From assembly GCF_036241575.1 (NCBI RefSeq), contig NZ_CP108455.1:372001-436000 (forward strand): DNA of 64,000 nucleotides, written 5' to 3'. The position numbers and the translations under genes were made by a program. This stretch comes from Streptomyces sp. NBC_01267 (GTDB taxonomy: Bacteria; Actinomycetota; Actinomycetes; Streptomycetales; Streptomycetaceae). Under the pieces are notes generated by a model. It worked only from the letters and a program-made list of their open reading frames with translations, was not told the DNA's origin and ran no database searches. This document shows, piece after piece, positions 8,980 through 17,205 of this stretch. Numbering within the stretch: position 1 is the first letter of the stretch; each line of letters begins with the position of its first letter.

Positions 8980-9318
8980 ACGCAGTACCTCCGATGAATT
9001 GGCCTCTTCGGCGCACAGTTTCGACACGCAGATGAAACTGAAGACTCATGAGGGGATATAGATCCGATCAATCCAGGTGCCGAGCCTAGACGCTGAGTCA
9101 TGCACCTGCCAATGGCTGGGACAGGTCCCGTCCTGGGCTTCGCGCGAGTCGGCCGCAAGCTGTGGCTGCGTCACGATCACCGGCCCGCCCCCGGACCGCA
9201 TAGGGTCGCGGGTCGGGGTGGCCTGAGAGGAGAAGAGCCTGAATCAGCCCGGCCCCGAAAATATCCTGTCACCGACGCGCACCACTCTCTCTGCCGCCTC
9301 GGCCAAGGAGTTCGACGT
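8980..9318. promoter_or_regulatory. Divergent promoter region between the GH116/RbsD-like pair and matB
   Basis: No gene is apparent. The left part holds the ribosome site of the RbsD-like gene and, at 9058-9072, a copy of the ATAGATCYGATNNAT motif. The right part ends with AAGGAG (9305-9310), the ribosome site of matB. I could not place sigma-factor boxes with confidence. Confidence 0.55.
9058..9072 (-). promoter_or_regulatory. Candidate operator, copy 1 of ATAGATCYGATNNAT
   Basis: The plus strand reads ATAGATCCGATCAAT, a pseudo-palindrome centred on 9065 and 79 bases upstream of the RbsD-like start. The first eleven bases are identical to the copy at 50926 and differ by one base from the copies at 35526 and 47434. 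All four lie upstream of minus-strand genes for glycan-active or transport proteins. Role and regulator are inferred; no regulator gene is adjacent. Confidence 0.5.
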
Positions 9319-10761
9319 ATGCCTCCTCTCTTCCCGGCACTGACCGCGGGCTCGGCCCGCCCGGCGCTGCGCTTCGGCGACCGGTCGCTCAGTCATGCCG
9401 AGCTGGCCGCCGCAGCGGGAGCGGCGGCGGCCCTGCTCGGCGGGGCCGGGCGGGTCGCCGTCTGGGCCACGCCCACCCTGGAGACCGCCGTGGGCGTCGT
9501 CGCCGCACTGCTCGCCGGGGTGCCCGCCGTGCCGCTCAACCCGCGGACCGGTGAGCGCGAGCTGGCGCACATCCTGTCCGACAGCGCGCCCTCTCTGGTC
9601 CTGGCGGCGCCCGGCGACGAACTCCCGCCGGTGCTCGCCGCGTTGGACCGGGTGGACATCGACGTACGGGCGGCCTCCGGTCCCCACGCGCTCCCCGGTG
9701 AGCCGTCCGACGAGGCACCCGCCCTGATCGTCTACACCTCCGGCACCACCGGGCCGCCCAAGGGTGTCGTCCTGCCGCGCCGGGCGATCACCTCCACCCT
9801 GGACGCGCTGGCCGACGCCTGGGAGTGGACAGGCGACGACGTGCTGGTCCACTCCCTTCCCCTCTTCCACGTCCACGGGCTGATCCTCGGCATCCTGGGC
9901 CCGCTGCGCCGGGGTGGCGCCGTGCACCATCTCGGCCGCTTCGAGACGGACGCGGTCGCCCGCGAACTGGCCGCTCACGGCACGATGTTCTTCGGTGTCC
10001 CCACCATGTACCACCGCATCGCCGAGGCACTCCCCCAGGAACCGGCACTGGTCAAGGCCCTGTCCGGCGCGCGGCTGCTGGTATCGGGGTCGGCCGCGCT
10101 GCCGGTGTACGACCACGAGCGCATCGCCTCCGCGACCGGCCGACGGGTCATCGAGCGGTACGGCATGACCGAGACCCTGATGAACACGAGCGTCCGCGCC
10201 GACGGCGAGCCGCGGCCGGGCACGGTCGGCGTGCCGCTGAGCGGGGTGAAGGTGCGACTGGTCGAGGAGTCGGGCGAGGAGATCACGGCGTACGACAGCG
10301 AGACCGTCGGCGAGATCCAGGTGTGCGGCCCGAACCTGTTCACCGAGTACCTGAACCGGCCGGACGCGACCGCCGCGGCCTTCGACGGCGCGTGGTTCCG
10401 TACCGGCGACATGGCCACCCGCGATCCGGACGGCGCTGTCCGCATCGTCGGCCGGAAGGCCACCGACCTCATCAAGAGCGGCGGCTACAAGATCGGTGCG
10501 GGCGAGATCGAGAACGCCCTCCTGGACCATCCTGCGGTACGCGAGGCCGCGGTCACCGGCGAGCCCGACCAGGACCTGGGCGAGCGGATCGTCGCCTGGA
10601 TCGTCCCGGTGGACGCCCAACTCCCGCCCACGGTAGATGAGTTGGCCCGGCACGTGGCGCGGCAGCTGGCCCCCCACAAGCGGCCCCGCGAGGTACGGCT
10701 GCTCGACGCGCTGCCCCGCAACGACATGGGCAAGATCATGAAGCGGGCGTTGCATGGCTGA
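9319..10761 (+). CDS. matB: Malonyl-CoA synthetase (malonate-CoA ligase)
   Basis: ATG 9319 follows AAGGAG with an eight-base gap. The 480-residue enzyme is an AMP-forming acyl-CoA ligase. It has the P-loop motif YTSGTTGPPKG near residue 140, then IERYGMTETLMNT, a RTGD motif and GGYKIGAGEIEN, and a C-terminal NDMGKIMKRAL with the catalytic Lys. The sequence closely follows the well-studied Streptomyces coelicolor MatB as I recall it, including PLFHVHGL and RRVIERYGMTE. MatB makes malonyl-CoA (and methylmalonyl-CoA) from the free acid, CoA and ATP. This feeds fatty-acid and polyketide synthesis. The ATG of the carboxyltransferase gene begins inside its last codons, so the two are coupled. Confidence 0.92.
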   Translation: MPPLFPALTAGSARPALRFGDRSLSHAELAAAAGAAAALLGGAGRVAVWATPTLETAVGVVAALLAGVPAVPLNPRTGERELAHILSDSAPSLVLAAPGDELPPVLAALDRVDIDVRAASGPHALPGEPSDEAPALIVYTSGTTGPPKGVVLPRRAITSTLDALADAWEWTGDDVLVHSLPLFHVHGLILGILGPLRRGGAVHHLGRFETDAVARELAAHGTMFFGVPTMYHRIAEALPQEPALVKALSGARLLVSGSAALPVYDHERIASATGRRVIERYGMTETLMNTSVRADGEPRPGTVGVPLSGVKVRLVEESGEEITAYDSETVGEIQVCGPNLFTEYLNRPDATAAAFDGAWFRTGDMATRDPDGAVRIVGRKATDLIKSGGYKIGAGEIENALLDHPAVREAAVTGEPDQDLGERIVAWIVPVDAQLPPTVDELARHVARQLAPHKRPREVRLLDALPRNDMGKIMKRALHG

Positions 10762-12109
10762 CCTGTGGACGGCCCGCGAGGCGATCGGTGCGGTGGCGGA
10801 TCCGGGTTCCTTCAGCGACGTGCCGCACTCGCCGCACGTCCGCGAGTGCGACGGCCCGCTCGGCTGGCCCGGGTACGACGAGTCGACCGTACGGGCCGCG
10901 GCGCGCACCGGCGAGCGCGAGTCCGTCGTCTGCGGGACCGCGTCGATCGGCGGCCGGGCGGCGGTTCTCGTCTCCTTCGAGTTCGGCTTCCTCGGCGGCT
11001 CGCTGGGGGAACCCACGGGCGACCTCCTGGAAGCCGCCTTCACCCTGGCCCGTGAGCGGCGCACCCCGCTGGTCTCGCTGATCGCCACCGGCGGCAGCCG
11101 GATGCAGGAGGGCATGCGCGCACTGGCCCAACTCCAGCGCGTGACACGTCAGTCCGCGCTGCTGCGGGACTCCGGCACCCCACAGATCGCGGTCCTGCGA
11201 GACCCCACGACCGGCGGCGGCTGGGCCACCCTCGGCGCGGGAGCGGATGTCGTCCTCGCGCTGCCCGGCGCGCAGGTGGGCTTCGCCGGATCGCGGGTAC
11301 GGCCGCCGGGCGCCGATCCCACCGCGTACACCGCCGAGGGCCAACTGACCGCCGGGCATGTCGACGCACTGGTTCGCCCCGGGGAACTGCGCACCGCCCT
11401 GGCCGACTGGCTGTTGCTGCTCGCCGGGCCACGGGACGCCGGACCGCCCGAGCCGCCCGGCACACCCGTCGGGGAACCGGACCGCGCCACCTCCGGCCAG
11501 GAAGCCGTTGCCCTGGCCCGCTCCCCCGGTCGCCCGCGTGCCGCCGCGTACCTCGCCGCCTACTTCGACGGCCGCGTCCGGGAGATCAGCGGGGACCGCT
11601 GCGGCGGCACCGATCCGGGTATGCGCTGCGGCTTCGGCATCCACCGGGGCCGGACCGTCGCGTACGCCGCACAGTGCGGCACCGCGACCCGTCCGGCCGG
11701 ATACCGCACCGCCACCCGCCTGGTCCGCCTCGCCGACGCCCTCGGCGTCCCGGTGCTCACCCTCATCGACACGCCCGGCGCCGCCAACGACGCCGAAGCG
11801 GAGCGATCCGGCGCGGGCGCGGCCATCGCCGGTCTCTTCACGGCCATGGCCACCGCCCGCGTCCCGCTCACCACACTCCTCATCGGCGAGGGCGGCTCGG
11901 GCGGTGCGCTCGCACTGGCCGCACCGGGCAACACCTGGGCCACGCCGGACAGTTACTTCTCGGTGATCGCCCCGGAGGCCGCTGCCGCCATCCTCAAGCG
12001 CGCCCCGGACCGGGCCGGGGAGACCGCCGACCAGTTGCGCCTGCGCCCCCACGATCTGGTGGAGCTGGGGATCGCACGTGGGGTGGTGAGCCTGTTCCCT
12101 CCTTCGTAG
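10754..12109 (+). CDS. Fused carboxyltransferase (beta plus alpha halves) of acyl-CoA carboxylase/decarboxylase type
   Basis: A 451-residue cytoplasmic protein whose ATG overlaps the matB stop by eight bases. Residues about 30-240 form a carboxyltransferase N-half (LIATGGSRMQEGM, DPTTGGGWATLG), and residues about 250-450 a C-half (LTLIDTPGAANDAEAERSG, LIGEGGSGGALALA). Both carry the oxyanion glycine pairs of the crotonase fold. So the AccD- and AccA-like halves sit in one chain. No biotin carboxylase or biotin carrier gene is nearby. With matB upstream, it probably handles malonyl-CoA or a related acyl-CoA, either carboxylating or decarboxylating; the direction is not evident. Streptomyces coelicolor has a carboxyltransferase gene next to matB, from memory. 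Confidence 0.8.
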   Translation: MADLWTAREAIGAVADPGSFSDVPHSPHVRECDGPLGWPGYDESTVRAAARTGERESVVCGTASIGGRAAVLVSFEFGFLGGSLGEPTGDLLEAAFTLARERRTPLVSLIATGGSRMQEGMRALAQLQRVTRQSALLRDSGTPQIAVLRDPTTGGGWATLGAGADVVLALPGAQVGFAGSRVRPPGADPTAYTAEGQLTAGHVDALVRPGELRTALADWLLLLAGPRDAGPPEPPGTPVGEPDRATSGQEAVALARSPGRPRAAAYLAAYFDGRVREISGDRCGGTDPGMRCGFGIHRGRTVAYAAQCGTATRPAGYRTATRLVRLADALGVPVLTLIDTPGAANDAEAERSGAGAAIAGLFTAMATARVPLTTLLIGEGGSGGALALAAPGNTWATPDSYFSVIAPEAAAAILKRAPDRAGETADQLRLRPHDLVELGIARGVVSLFPPS

Positions 12110-12310
12110 GGCTCGGGCCGACACGCACGGCGGGTGACCCGCCCGGTCGATCGGGCGGGCGCCCTCACCCCCGCTCTCGGTGGCGTGGGCCCGTTGACGA
12201 CGGCGCTGTTGCTCCGGCAGGCACCGTGCAGGCCGCCGAGGGCTGAACCCGGCAGCACCCACCGTGGAACCGGTGAGCCGCGGGAGGCGTCCTGTGCAGG
12301 AAGTGGCAGC

Positions 12311-13255
12311 GTGAGAGGAAGGCTGGACATCTTGGAGTCGATCAGGGTGGCGGGTGCGTCCCGCCGCGCGGTGCTGGCCGGTGGTCTCGGGGCGGCACTG
12401 ACCGTCGTTCCGTCGGCGTCCGCGGCATACGCTTCGGTCCCCGGCGGCGAAGCAGTACGGAAGCTGCGCGACCTGGAACAGGAACACGACGCCCGTCTGG
12501 GCGCGTTCGGCTGGAACACGGCGACCGGCCGACGGGTCTCCTATCGGGCGGACGAACTCTTCCCGCTGTGCTCGACGTCCAAGACGCCCGCGGTCGGAGC
12601 CGTACTGAGAGACCTCGACCGGGACGGTTCCTTCCTCCGGAAGGTCATTCACTACACCCAGCAGGACATCGACAGGTCCGGGGGCGCCCCGATCACCGGC
12701 CTGCCGGATAATCTTGCCCGGGGAATGACCGTCGAGGACCTGTGCGGGGCGGCCCTCTCGTACAGCGACAACACCGCGATCAACCTCCTGCTGGCCGAAC
12801 TCGGCGGACCGGCGTCCGTCACCCGATTCTGCCGGTCACTCGGTGACACGGTGACCCGACTCGACCGCTGGGAGCCGGAGTTGAACTCGGCGGAGCCGGG
12901 CCGTACGACCGACACCACCACTCCTCACGCCATCGGGATGACTTACGCGCGCCTCGCTCTCGGGAACGCCCTGGAGGCGGCGGACCGGGAACGGTTGACA
13001 GGGTGGCTGCTGGCCAACACCACCGGGGACAAGCGGCTGCGCGCGGGCCTCCCCGAGGAGTGGACCGTCGGCGACAAGACCGGAACCGGCAGCTACGGCA
13101 CCGCCAACGACGTGGGCATCGCCTGGCCACCCGGCCAGGGGCCGATCGTGCTGGCCGTCCTGTCCACCAAGCATGTCGCCGACGCCACGGCGGACGATTC
13201 CCTGATCGCCGAGACCGCCACCGTCCTGGCATCGGCCCTGATGCGTCAGGCGTGA
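12311..13255 (+). CDS. Class A beta-lactamase with twin-arginine leader
   Basis: All serine beta-lactamase landmarks are present: S88-T-S-K91 (SxxK), a SDN triad in LSYSDNTAINLL, E-P-E-L-N in RWEPELN for the omega-loop Glu, and KTGTGSYG. It therefore looks like an active penicillin-hydrolysing enzyme. The leader is of the Tat type (ASRRAVLAGGLGAALT, then ASAAYA). I choose GTG 12311 (AGGAAG seven bases upstream). TTG 12332 and GTG 12347 are possible in-frame alternatives, so the N-terminus is uncertain; the 314-residue length fits the family. Its stop lies within a 14-bp tandem duplication that abuts the left inverted repeat of the accessory island. Confidence 0.9.
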   Translation: MRGRLDILESIRVAGASRRAVLAGGLGAALTVVPSASAAYASVPGGEAVRKLRDLEQEHDARLGAFGWNTATGRRVSYRADELFPLCSTSKTPAVGAVLRDLDRDGSFLRKVIHYTQQDIDRSGGAPITGLPDNLARGMTVEDLCGAALSYSDNTAINLLLAELGGPASVTRFCRSLGDTVTRLDRWEPELNSAEPGRTTDTTTPHAIGMTYARLALGNALEAADRERLTGWLLANTTGDKRLRAGLPEEWTVGDKTGTGSYGTANDVGIAWPPGQGPIVLAVLSTKHVADATADDSLIAETATVLASALMRQA

Positions 13256-13266
13256 TGCGTCAGGCG
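13239..13266. repeat. 14-bp perfect tandem duplication at the beta-lactamase stop
   Basis: TGATGCGTCAGGCG occurs twice in direct succession (13239-13252 and 13253-13266). The first copy encodes the last residues of the beta-lactamase and the second starts with its TGA. It ends three bases before the left inverted repeat of the island and could be a scar of an insertion or of slippage. Confidence 0.8.
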
Positions 13267-13269
13267 TGA

Positions 13270-13331
13270 CCTGTCACGGCCTTGGGGACCATCGGTACAG
13301 CCGTTGGCGCTAAGCCCTTGATCATGGTCGC
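13270..13331 (+). repeat. Island-flanking inverted repeat, left copy (IR-L, 62 bp)
   Basis: The reverse complement of this stretch matches 19387-19448 at 56 of 62 positions by my alignment, including the uninterrupted core AGCGCCAACGGCTGTACCG. It starts 15 bases past the beta-lactamase stop and ends on the stop codon of the recombinase pseudogene. The pair brackets about 6.2 kb of accessory DNA. It may be the terminal repeats of a transposon or two inverted copies of one insertion-sequence end. Confidence 0.75.
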
Positions 13332-14062
13332 TAGCTGCGGGTCTCCGCGTTCGGGTGGGGCTGGGCCTGGAGGCGTTCGCGGAGGTCGCTCTCTTCTGGG
13401 GTGAGTGGGTCCTCAGGGCGGCGGATGCGTACGGGCTTGGGCCTGAGCGGCAGGCCGTCGTCCACCGTGGCGGCCTCGGCTTCGGCCAGGGCTCGGTAGA
13501 GCGAGGCGACCGATGGGGACTTGCCCGCGTTCTTCCCGACCTTGATGGTGAGTTTCTTTGCGATCTCGGGGACGGGGACGCCCTTGTCCTTGAGTGCGAC
13601 GGCGAAGGTGAGCATGTCGTCGTCGATGACCTTCGGGCGTCCTCCGTGGTTGCCCTTGGACGCGGCGATGACCTGGCCTTCGAGGGTCTTCTCCCGGATG
13701 TAGTTGCGCTCGATCTGCCCGGTGACGGCGAGGACAGCGAAAACATGGCGCCCATGCCGTTGGGGTCGTAGATGCCGGTGAGCGGGCCGGTGAGGAGTTC
13801 GAGCTGGATGCCGCCGGCCTGGAGTTCGGCGGACAGCGTCATCAGCTCGGCGGCGTTGTGGGCGAGGCGCTTGAGTTCGTGGACGGTGAAGATGACGGGG
13901 GTCTCGGGCGCGGCCTCCTTGAACTGGTGGGCCAGCGCGAGCGCCTTCTCCAGCTCGCGCCGGGCCTTGACCCGGGTGCTGATTTGCTCGGAGAAGACTT
14001 TGTGGCACTCCGCCCGGCGGAGGGCTTCGAGCCAATGCGGCCTGATCGGGTGTCAAATCCAT
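13331..14062 (-). pseudogene. Serine recombinase/resolvase-like gene, frameshifted and 5'-degraded
   Basis: The C-terminal part from about 13331 to 13740 reads as FAVLAVTGQIERNYIREKTL followed by EGQVIAASKGNHGGRPKV and an HTH-like segment (PEIAKKLTIKVG, SVASLYRALAEA). Just upstream the protein continues in another frame as IFTVHELKRLAHNAAEL and LLTGPLTGIYDPNGMGAMF, so there is a frameshift near 13741. A further shift near 14045 joins this to MDLTPDQ. The normal N-terminus with the catalytic Ser (YxRVS-type motif) is absent. The intact protein would be a resolvase/invertase-family recombinase, but this copy cannot be active. It points into IR-L, so it may once have acted at that repeat. Confidence 0.75.
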
Positions 14063-14422
14063 GACGGCAGCCTCTCAGAAGTGCCTCGCACAACGTGCGG
14101 GTTTCGAGAGGACTTTTGCGAATGGCGACCTGGTGAAACGTAATCGCTTCCGGGCCTCTCGCAGAACTCTCACAGATGACCATTTCTGAGAATGACCATG
14201 TGTGATGTCCGTTGCCGGAGACCGCCCGCCGCGCGCAGGTAGGTAGCCCGCAGCAACATGGAGACCCCGACAGGGTTCGATGTCAGTGGCCCCGCGTACG
14301 GTCTGCCCATGGATGATCAGCGGTCGCCCTCTGATAGACGACGTCAGAACCTGGGAGTCCGTTCTGCCGTTCCTGGGGGCCAGCAACGCGGTTCGGCGTG
14401 CTCCGTCCGTTGGAGATCACGC
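14063..14422. other. Island segment without a confident gene
   Basis: This lies between the recombinase pseudogene and the SMI1/Lsr2-type gene. A 48-codon frame (14280-14426, plus) ends with a TGA overlapping the next ATG as ATGA and includes SGRPLIDDVRTWESVLPFLG. It may be the tail of a lost gene, but I cannot assign it. No promoter or repeat is obvious. Confidence 0.3.
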
Positions 14423-15047
14423 ATGAGCGAAATGCCGACGCACGAGGCAGAAGACGTACGACAGCCATGGGGCCGGGTCACCAAGTGGCTCGAACAGCAC
14501 ACTCCCGACGTCTTTGCTGAGCTTGGCGACCCGGGCAGCCCGACAGCCCTCAGCGGTACTGAAGACCGCATGAGCCTGAAGCTGCCGAGAGAAATGTGGC
14601 AGTGGCTTCTGTCGAACGACGTCGGTGCCGGGAGAAAACCCGATGCCCACTCGTGCCTGGTGGCGCTGGGGTGTGGGGGAGATGGAACCGTCCGACGACC
14701 CTGACTATCCGTCCTGGCGCCAAGAATGGGTGCCGATCGCCGCGGAGAGCGACGGCTTCTATGGGCGGTTCTTGAACACACGCACTGGAAGCATCGGGTC
14801 TTGGACCGAGGGCTCCTACCCCGAAGAAGGAAAGTTTCCCTCGCTGTTCGCCTTCGTCCAGGATGCAGCGGACCACCTGGAGGGAGTCTCCTCGGTCAAC
14901 GCGAGAGAAACCGCCGGGGGCCCTATGCGCGACCGCGGTCCGGAGGGCGAGGCGATACGCCTCTGGGCCCGCGCGAACGGCTACCTCGTTAATGACAAGG
15001 GGCGCATCCCCGCCTTCATCCGCGAGGCGTACGAAGCATCACTGTGA
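14423..15047 (+). pseudogene. SMI1/KNR4-family protein with Lsr2-type C-terminal tail, frameshifted
   Basis: ATG 14423 follows GGAG by seven bases and opens with RQPWGRVTKWLEQHTPDVF, an SMI1/KNR4 start resembling the gene at 18238-18789 (WQRLVDWLETNAP). After about 70 codons the sensible frame shifts by one, near 14620-14640. It then continues as SDDPDYPSWRQEWVPIAAE and GFYGRFLNTRTGSIGSW, which matches the second half of the same homologue (SDDPEFPFWHEQWIPIISDD). The end, EGEAIRLWARANGYLVND then KGRIP and FIREAYEAS, is the DNA-binding C-terminal motif of Lsr2. So the ancestral product was an immunity-type domain joined to an Lsr2-like DNA-binding tail. As read here it is broken. A sequencing error could restore one frame. 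Confidence 0.7.
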
Positions 15048-15448
15048 GCGTCGTGATTGGCCTCGACGCCGACCTGTCCGGCGTCGAGTGGCTTGCCGAG
15101 AAGATCGGTCGCCGTCTTCACGCGGTGGCCGGCGGCTGGTGCGGACGGCACATCGCGCGCCCCTGCCCCAAGACTGCCGCCGACGGCTGTTACTTCTGCG
15201 AGGACTTCCAGACCGATCGACAGTTCCTGCCGATCCACCTCGACACCCTCGCCCGCACCCGCGAGCTGCAGGCCGGTGCCGAAGCGGCGGAACGGCCCCG
15301 CGCTGTCGCCGTCAACGAGCGACTGGCCACCGCCGTCGAGCACGTCATCGCCCGTATCACTGACCAGGACCACGATGGCCTGGCCCCGACACTGGACGCG
15401 GGCGACACCGGTCACCAGGCGACCGAAAGGGCAACCGATGCGGGCTGA
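15044..15448 (+). pseudogene. C-terminal remnant of a Tn554-type tyrosine recombinase/integrase
   Basis: About 134 codons open with a GTG overlapping the previous stop (GTGA). They contain CPKTAADGCYFCEDFQTDRQ and FLPIHLDTLARTRELQAGA. A four-Cys, zinc-knuckle-like segment followed by this helical tail is typical of the very end of actinobacterial site-specific integrases of the Tn554 TnpB kind. The catalytic R...HxxR...Y core is absent, so this is a tail left after deletion of about 80 percent of the gene. Its overlap with the DUF6262 gene downstream matches the normal integrase-DUF6262 order. Confidence 0.6.
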
Positions 15449-15860
15449 CAACTCGGACCACTTGGTCGAGGCCGCCCAACAACGCCGCCTGGACTGCATC
15501 GAGCGCGTTAATTGTGTTCTCGACAGCCTGGAACACGATGGCGGTCCGGTCACCGTCTCCGGGGTCGCCTCCCGAGCCGGGGTCTCCCGGACATTCCTCT
15601 ACGACGACGCCCAGGCAACCCTGCTGGCCAGACTGCGGGGCCTCGCCAGCCGACAGCCCGCCTCGGGCCGACCCGCCCTGCCCGACAAGGAGCGCATCAC
15701 CACCAAGTCCCACGAGGCCGTCGTGCGCGCGCTGCGGGGAGCCAACCGAAAGCTCAACGAGGAGAACGAGCGCCTCCGCAACGAGCTCGCCGTCGCACTC
15801 GGGCAGATCCGCGACCTCCGCCGCCGCATCCCCACACAGTCCGCGGCCCAACGCGACTGA
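15438..15860 (+). CDS. DUF6262 family protein (TnpC-like accessory of Tn554-type elements)
   Basis: A 140-residue protein starting at ATG 15438 inside the end of the integrase tail. Residues about 30-60 look like an HTH (VTVSGVASRAGVSRTFLYDD), and residues about 85-135 form a likely coiled coil (KLNEENERLRNELAVALGQI). This architecture, directly downstream of paired integrases, is that of DUF6262/TnpC proteins. They are thought to assist transposition and orient the element, from general knowledge of Tn554. Here it survives intact while its integrase partner is only a remnant, so it is probably non-functional in transposition. Confidence 0.65.
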   Translation: MRADNSDHLVEAAQQRRLDCIERVNCVLDSLEHDGGPVTVSGVASRAGVSRTFLYDDAQATLLARLRGLASRQPASGRPALPDKERITTKSHEAVVRALRGANRKLNEENERLRNELAVALGQIRDLRRRIPTQSAAQRD

Positions 15861-15927
15861 CGCTCTCCCAGCCCGGACGCTGGACGAACGCGTCCGAGGT
15901 GAAACCGGCGCATGTCATGATCGGCGC

Positions 15928-16239
15928 ATGGACGAATACTCGTGGCCGGACAACGGCGTCGAGGCCGGAGCTCGCTCCCAGGCAGCCTGGTGCGCGACCT
16001 GCCTGGCCCTGCCCGTCGGAACCTCGGTGACCGGCAAGGTCATCGGCCGCCAGCCCTTCGGCGTCTTCATCACCATCGACAACGCCCCAGACGTGATCGG
16101 CCTGGCCGAGATCATGGCGATGCCCAGGGATGCCGTGCTCCCGCTCATCGGAACCCGCGTCAGCGGCGAAGTCATCTGGCATGCCGACCACAACTACCAG
16201 GTGAAGATCAAGCTCGACGAATGGAAGGCAAGTACCTGA
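15928..16239 (+). CDS. Small S1/OB-fold-like domain protein
   Basis: A 103-residue protein from ATG 15928. The central part, LPVGTSVTGKVIGRQPFGVF followed by ITID and GLAEIM, then GTRVSGEVIWHADHNYQVKI, has the strand pattern of an S1-type OB fold. Small stand-alone S1-like proteins recur in Streptomyces accessory regions, but no function is established to my knowledge. The stop and the next ATG overlap as TGATG, so it is coupled to the following hypothetical gene. Confidence 0.55.
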   Translation: MDEYSWPDNGVEAGARSQAAWCATCLALPVGTSVTGKVIGRQPFGVFITIDNAPDVIGLAEIMAMPRDAVLPLIGTRVSGEVIWHADHNYQVKIKLDEWKAST

Positions 16240-16580
16240 TGCCTAGGCCCAGGCAGGACTGGTGCAGCCGACTGGGCCGACCCGCCGCGGTCGTCCTGTT
16301 CAGGACCCCACTCAAGTGGCGCTTCGCGGTCTACCTCGCCGAGCCCGGCGGTGTTCTGGACGGCGCGCTTCCCAACGAATCGCCCGGCGGTTCCCCCGAG
16401 TCCGCTCAGGAGGCTATGCACCGCTGGATCGAGGACACCTTCCAACGGCCGGTCACCATGGCCTGGACGCCCACCGACAAACCGGACTGGTGGACAGGGG
16501 ATGTCACCGCAACCCGGTCCGGAACCGCGGTGGAGCAGCGGGAACCCCTGGCCAATGAGCACCTCCCAGGAGCTCCCTGA
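16239..16580 (+). CDS. Hypothetical protein (113 aa)
   Basis: I do not recognise this protein. The ATG overlaps the upstream stop by one base (TGATG), which supports the start and translational coupling. It is soluble, with no signal peptide or membrane segment. It has several Trp residues and a HRWIEDTF segment near the middle. The DUF6882 gene begins 13 bases after its stop, so the three small genes from 15928 probably form one transcript. Confidence 0.5.
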   Translation: MPRPRQDWCSRLGRPAAVVLFRTPLKWRFAVYLAEPGGVLDGALPNESPGGSPESAQEAMHRWIEDTFQRPVTMAWTPTDKPDWWTGDVTATRSGTAVEQREPLANEHLPGAP

Positions 16581-16593
16581 GAGACTTCGCCGC

Positions 16594-17136
16594 ATGGGAT
16601 TGTTCAAGCGAAACAGCAGGCCAGACGGTGTTGCGGCAGAATCCGATCAAACTGAACTGAGCACCCTGCTCCTGCAGGGCGAAGACATGATCGAGCAGCT
16701 GGCACAAGCACACATGTCCTGGGGACTCGGCTCAGCGGACCGATGGGGACTCGACCAGCGCACCGGAATCATCACCTGGACCTTCCCCGACAAGACCGCC
16801 ACCGCGCCGGCGCAGATCATCGGCAGCTACAACCCCTCAGCGGCCTCCTGGCTCTGGGCATGGGCCAATGAGAGCATCCTCCCCGAGATGAGCCGAGACG
16901 CTCGCACCGTCCGCGACTGGGCGAAGGACCACGGCCACCTCGCGCTTACCCAACCGAAGGTCGACGCCGACGAGGGCAAGGCCGCCACGCTCGCTGCACT
17001 CGCCCTCAGGATCACTGAGGCCACAGGCTTCTACCGAGGCACCGGCAGTACATCGATCCCGATCATCACCTTCGGAGCCGTGACTCTGACCGCCGAGGAC
17101 GGCACGACATCAACCTTCAAGATTGATATCGGCTGA
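16594..17136 (+). CDS. DUF6882 family protein
   Basis: A 180-residue soluble protein from ATG 16594. The stretch DQRTGIITWTFPDKTATAPA, then QIIGSYNPSAASWLWAWANE and a later ATGFYRG, follows the DUF6882 pattern as I know it. The family is common near polymorphic-toxin immunity genes in actinobacteria, which fits the SMI1/KNR4 and Imm21 neighbours, but its activity is unknown. A weaker upstream start in the same frame exists; ATG 16594 gives the better family length. Confidence 0.6.
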   Translation: MGLFKRNSRPDGVAAESDQTELSTLLLQGEDMIEQLAQAHMSWGLGSADRWGLDQRTGIITWTFPDKTATAPAQIIGSYNPSAASWLWAWANESILPEMSRDARTVRDWAKDHGHLALTQPKVDADEGKAATLAALALRITEATGFYRGTGSTSIPIITFGAVTLTAEDGTTSTFKIDIG

Positions 17137-17205
17137 CGCCCCGACCGGAGAGCCGCGCCCACCCGGCACCCAGTGGGAGTGCAGCCATCGCTGCGGCTAT
17201 CGGTC

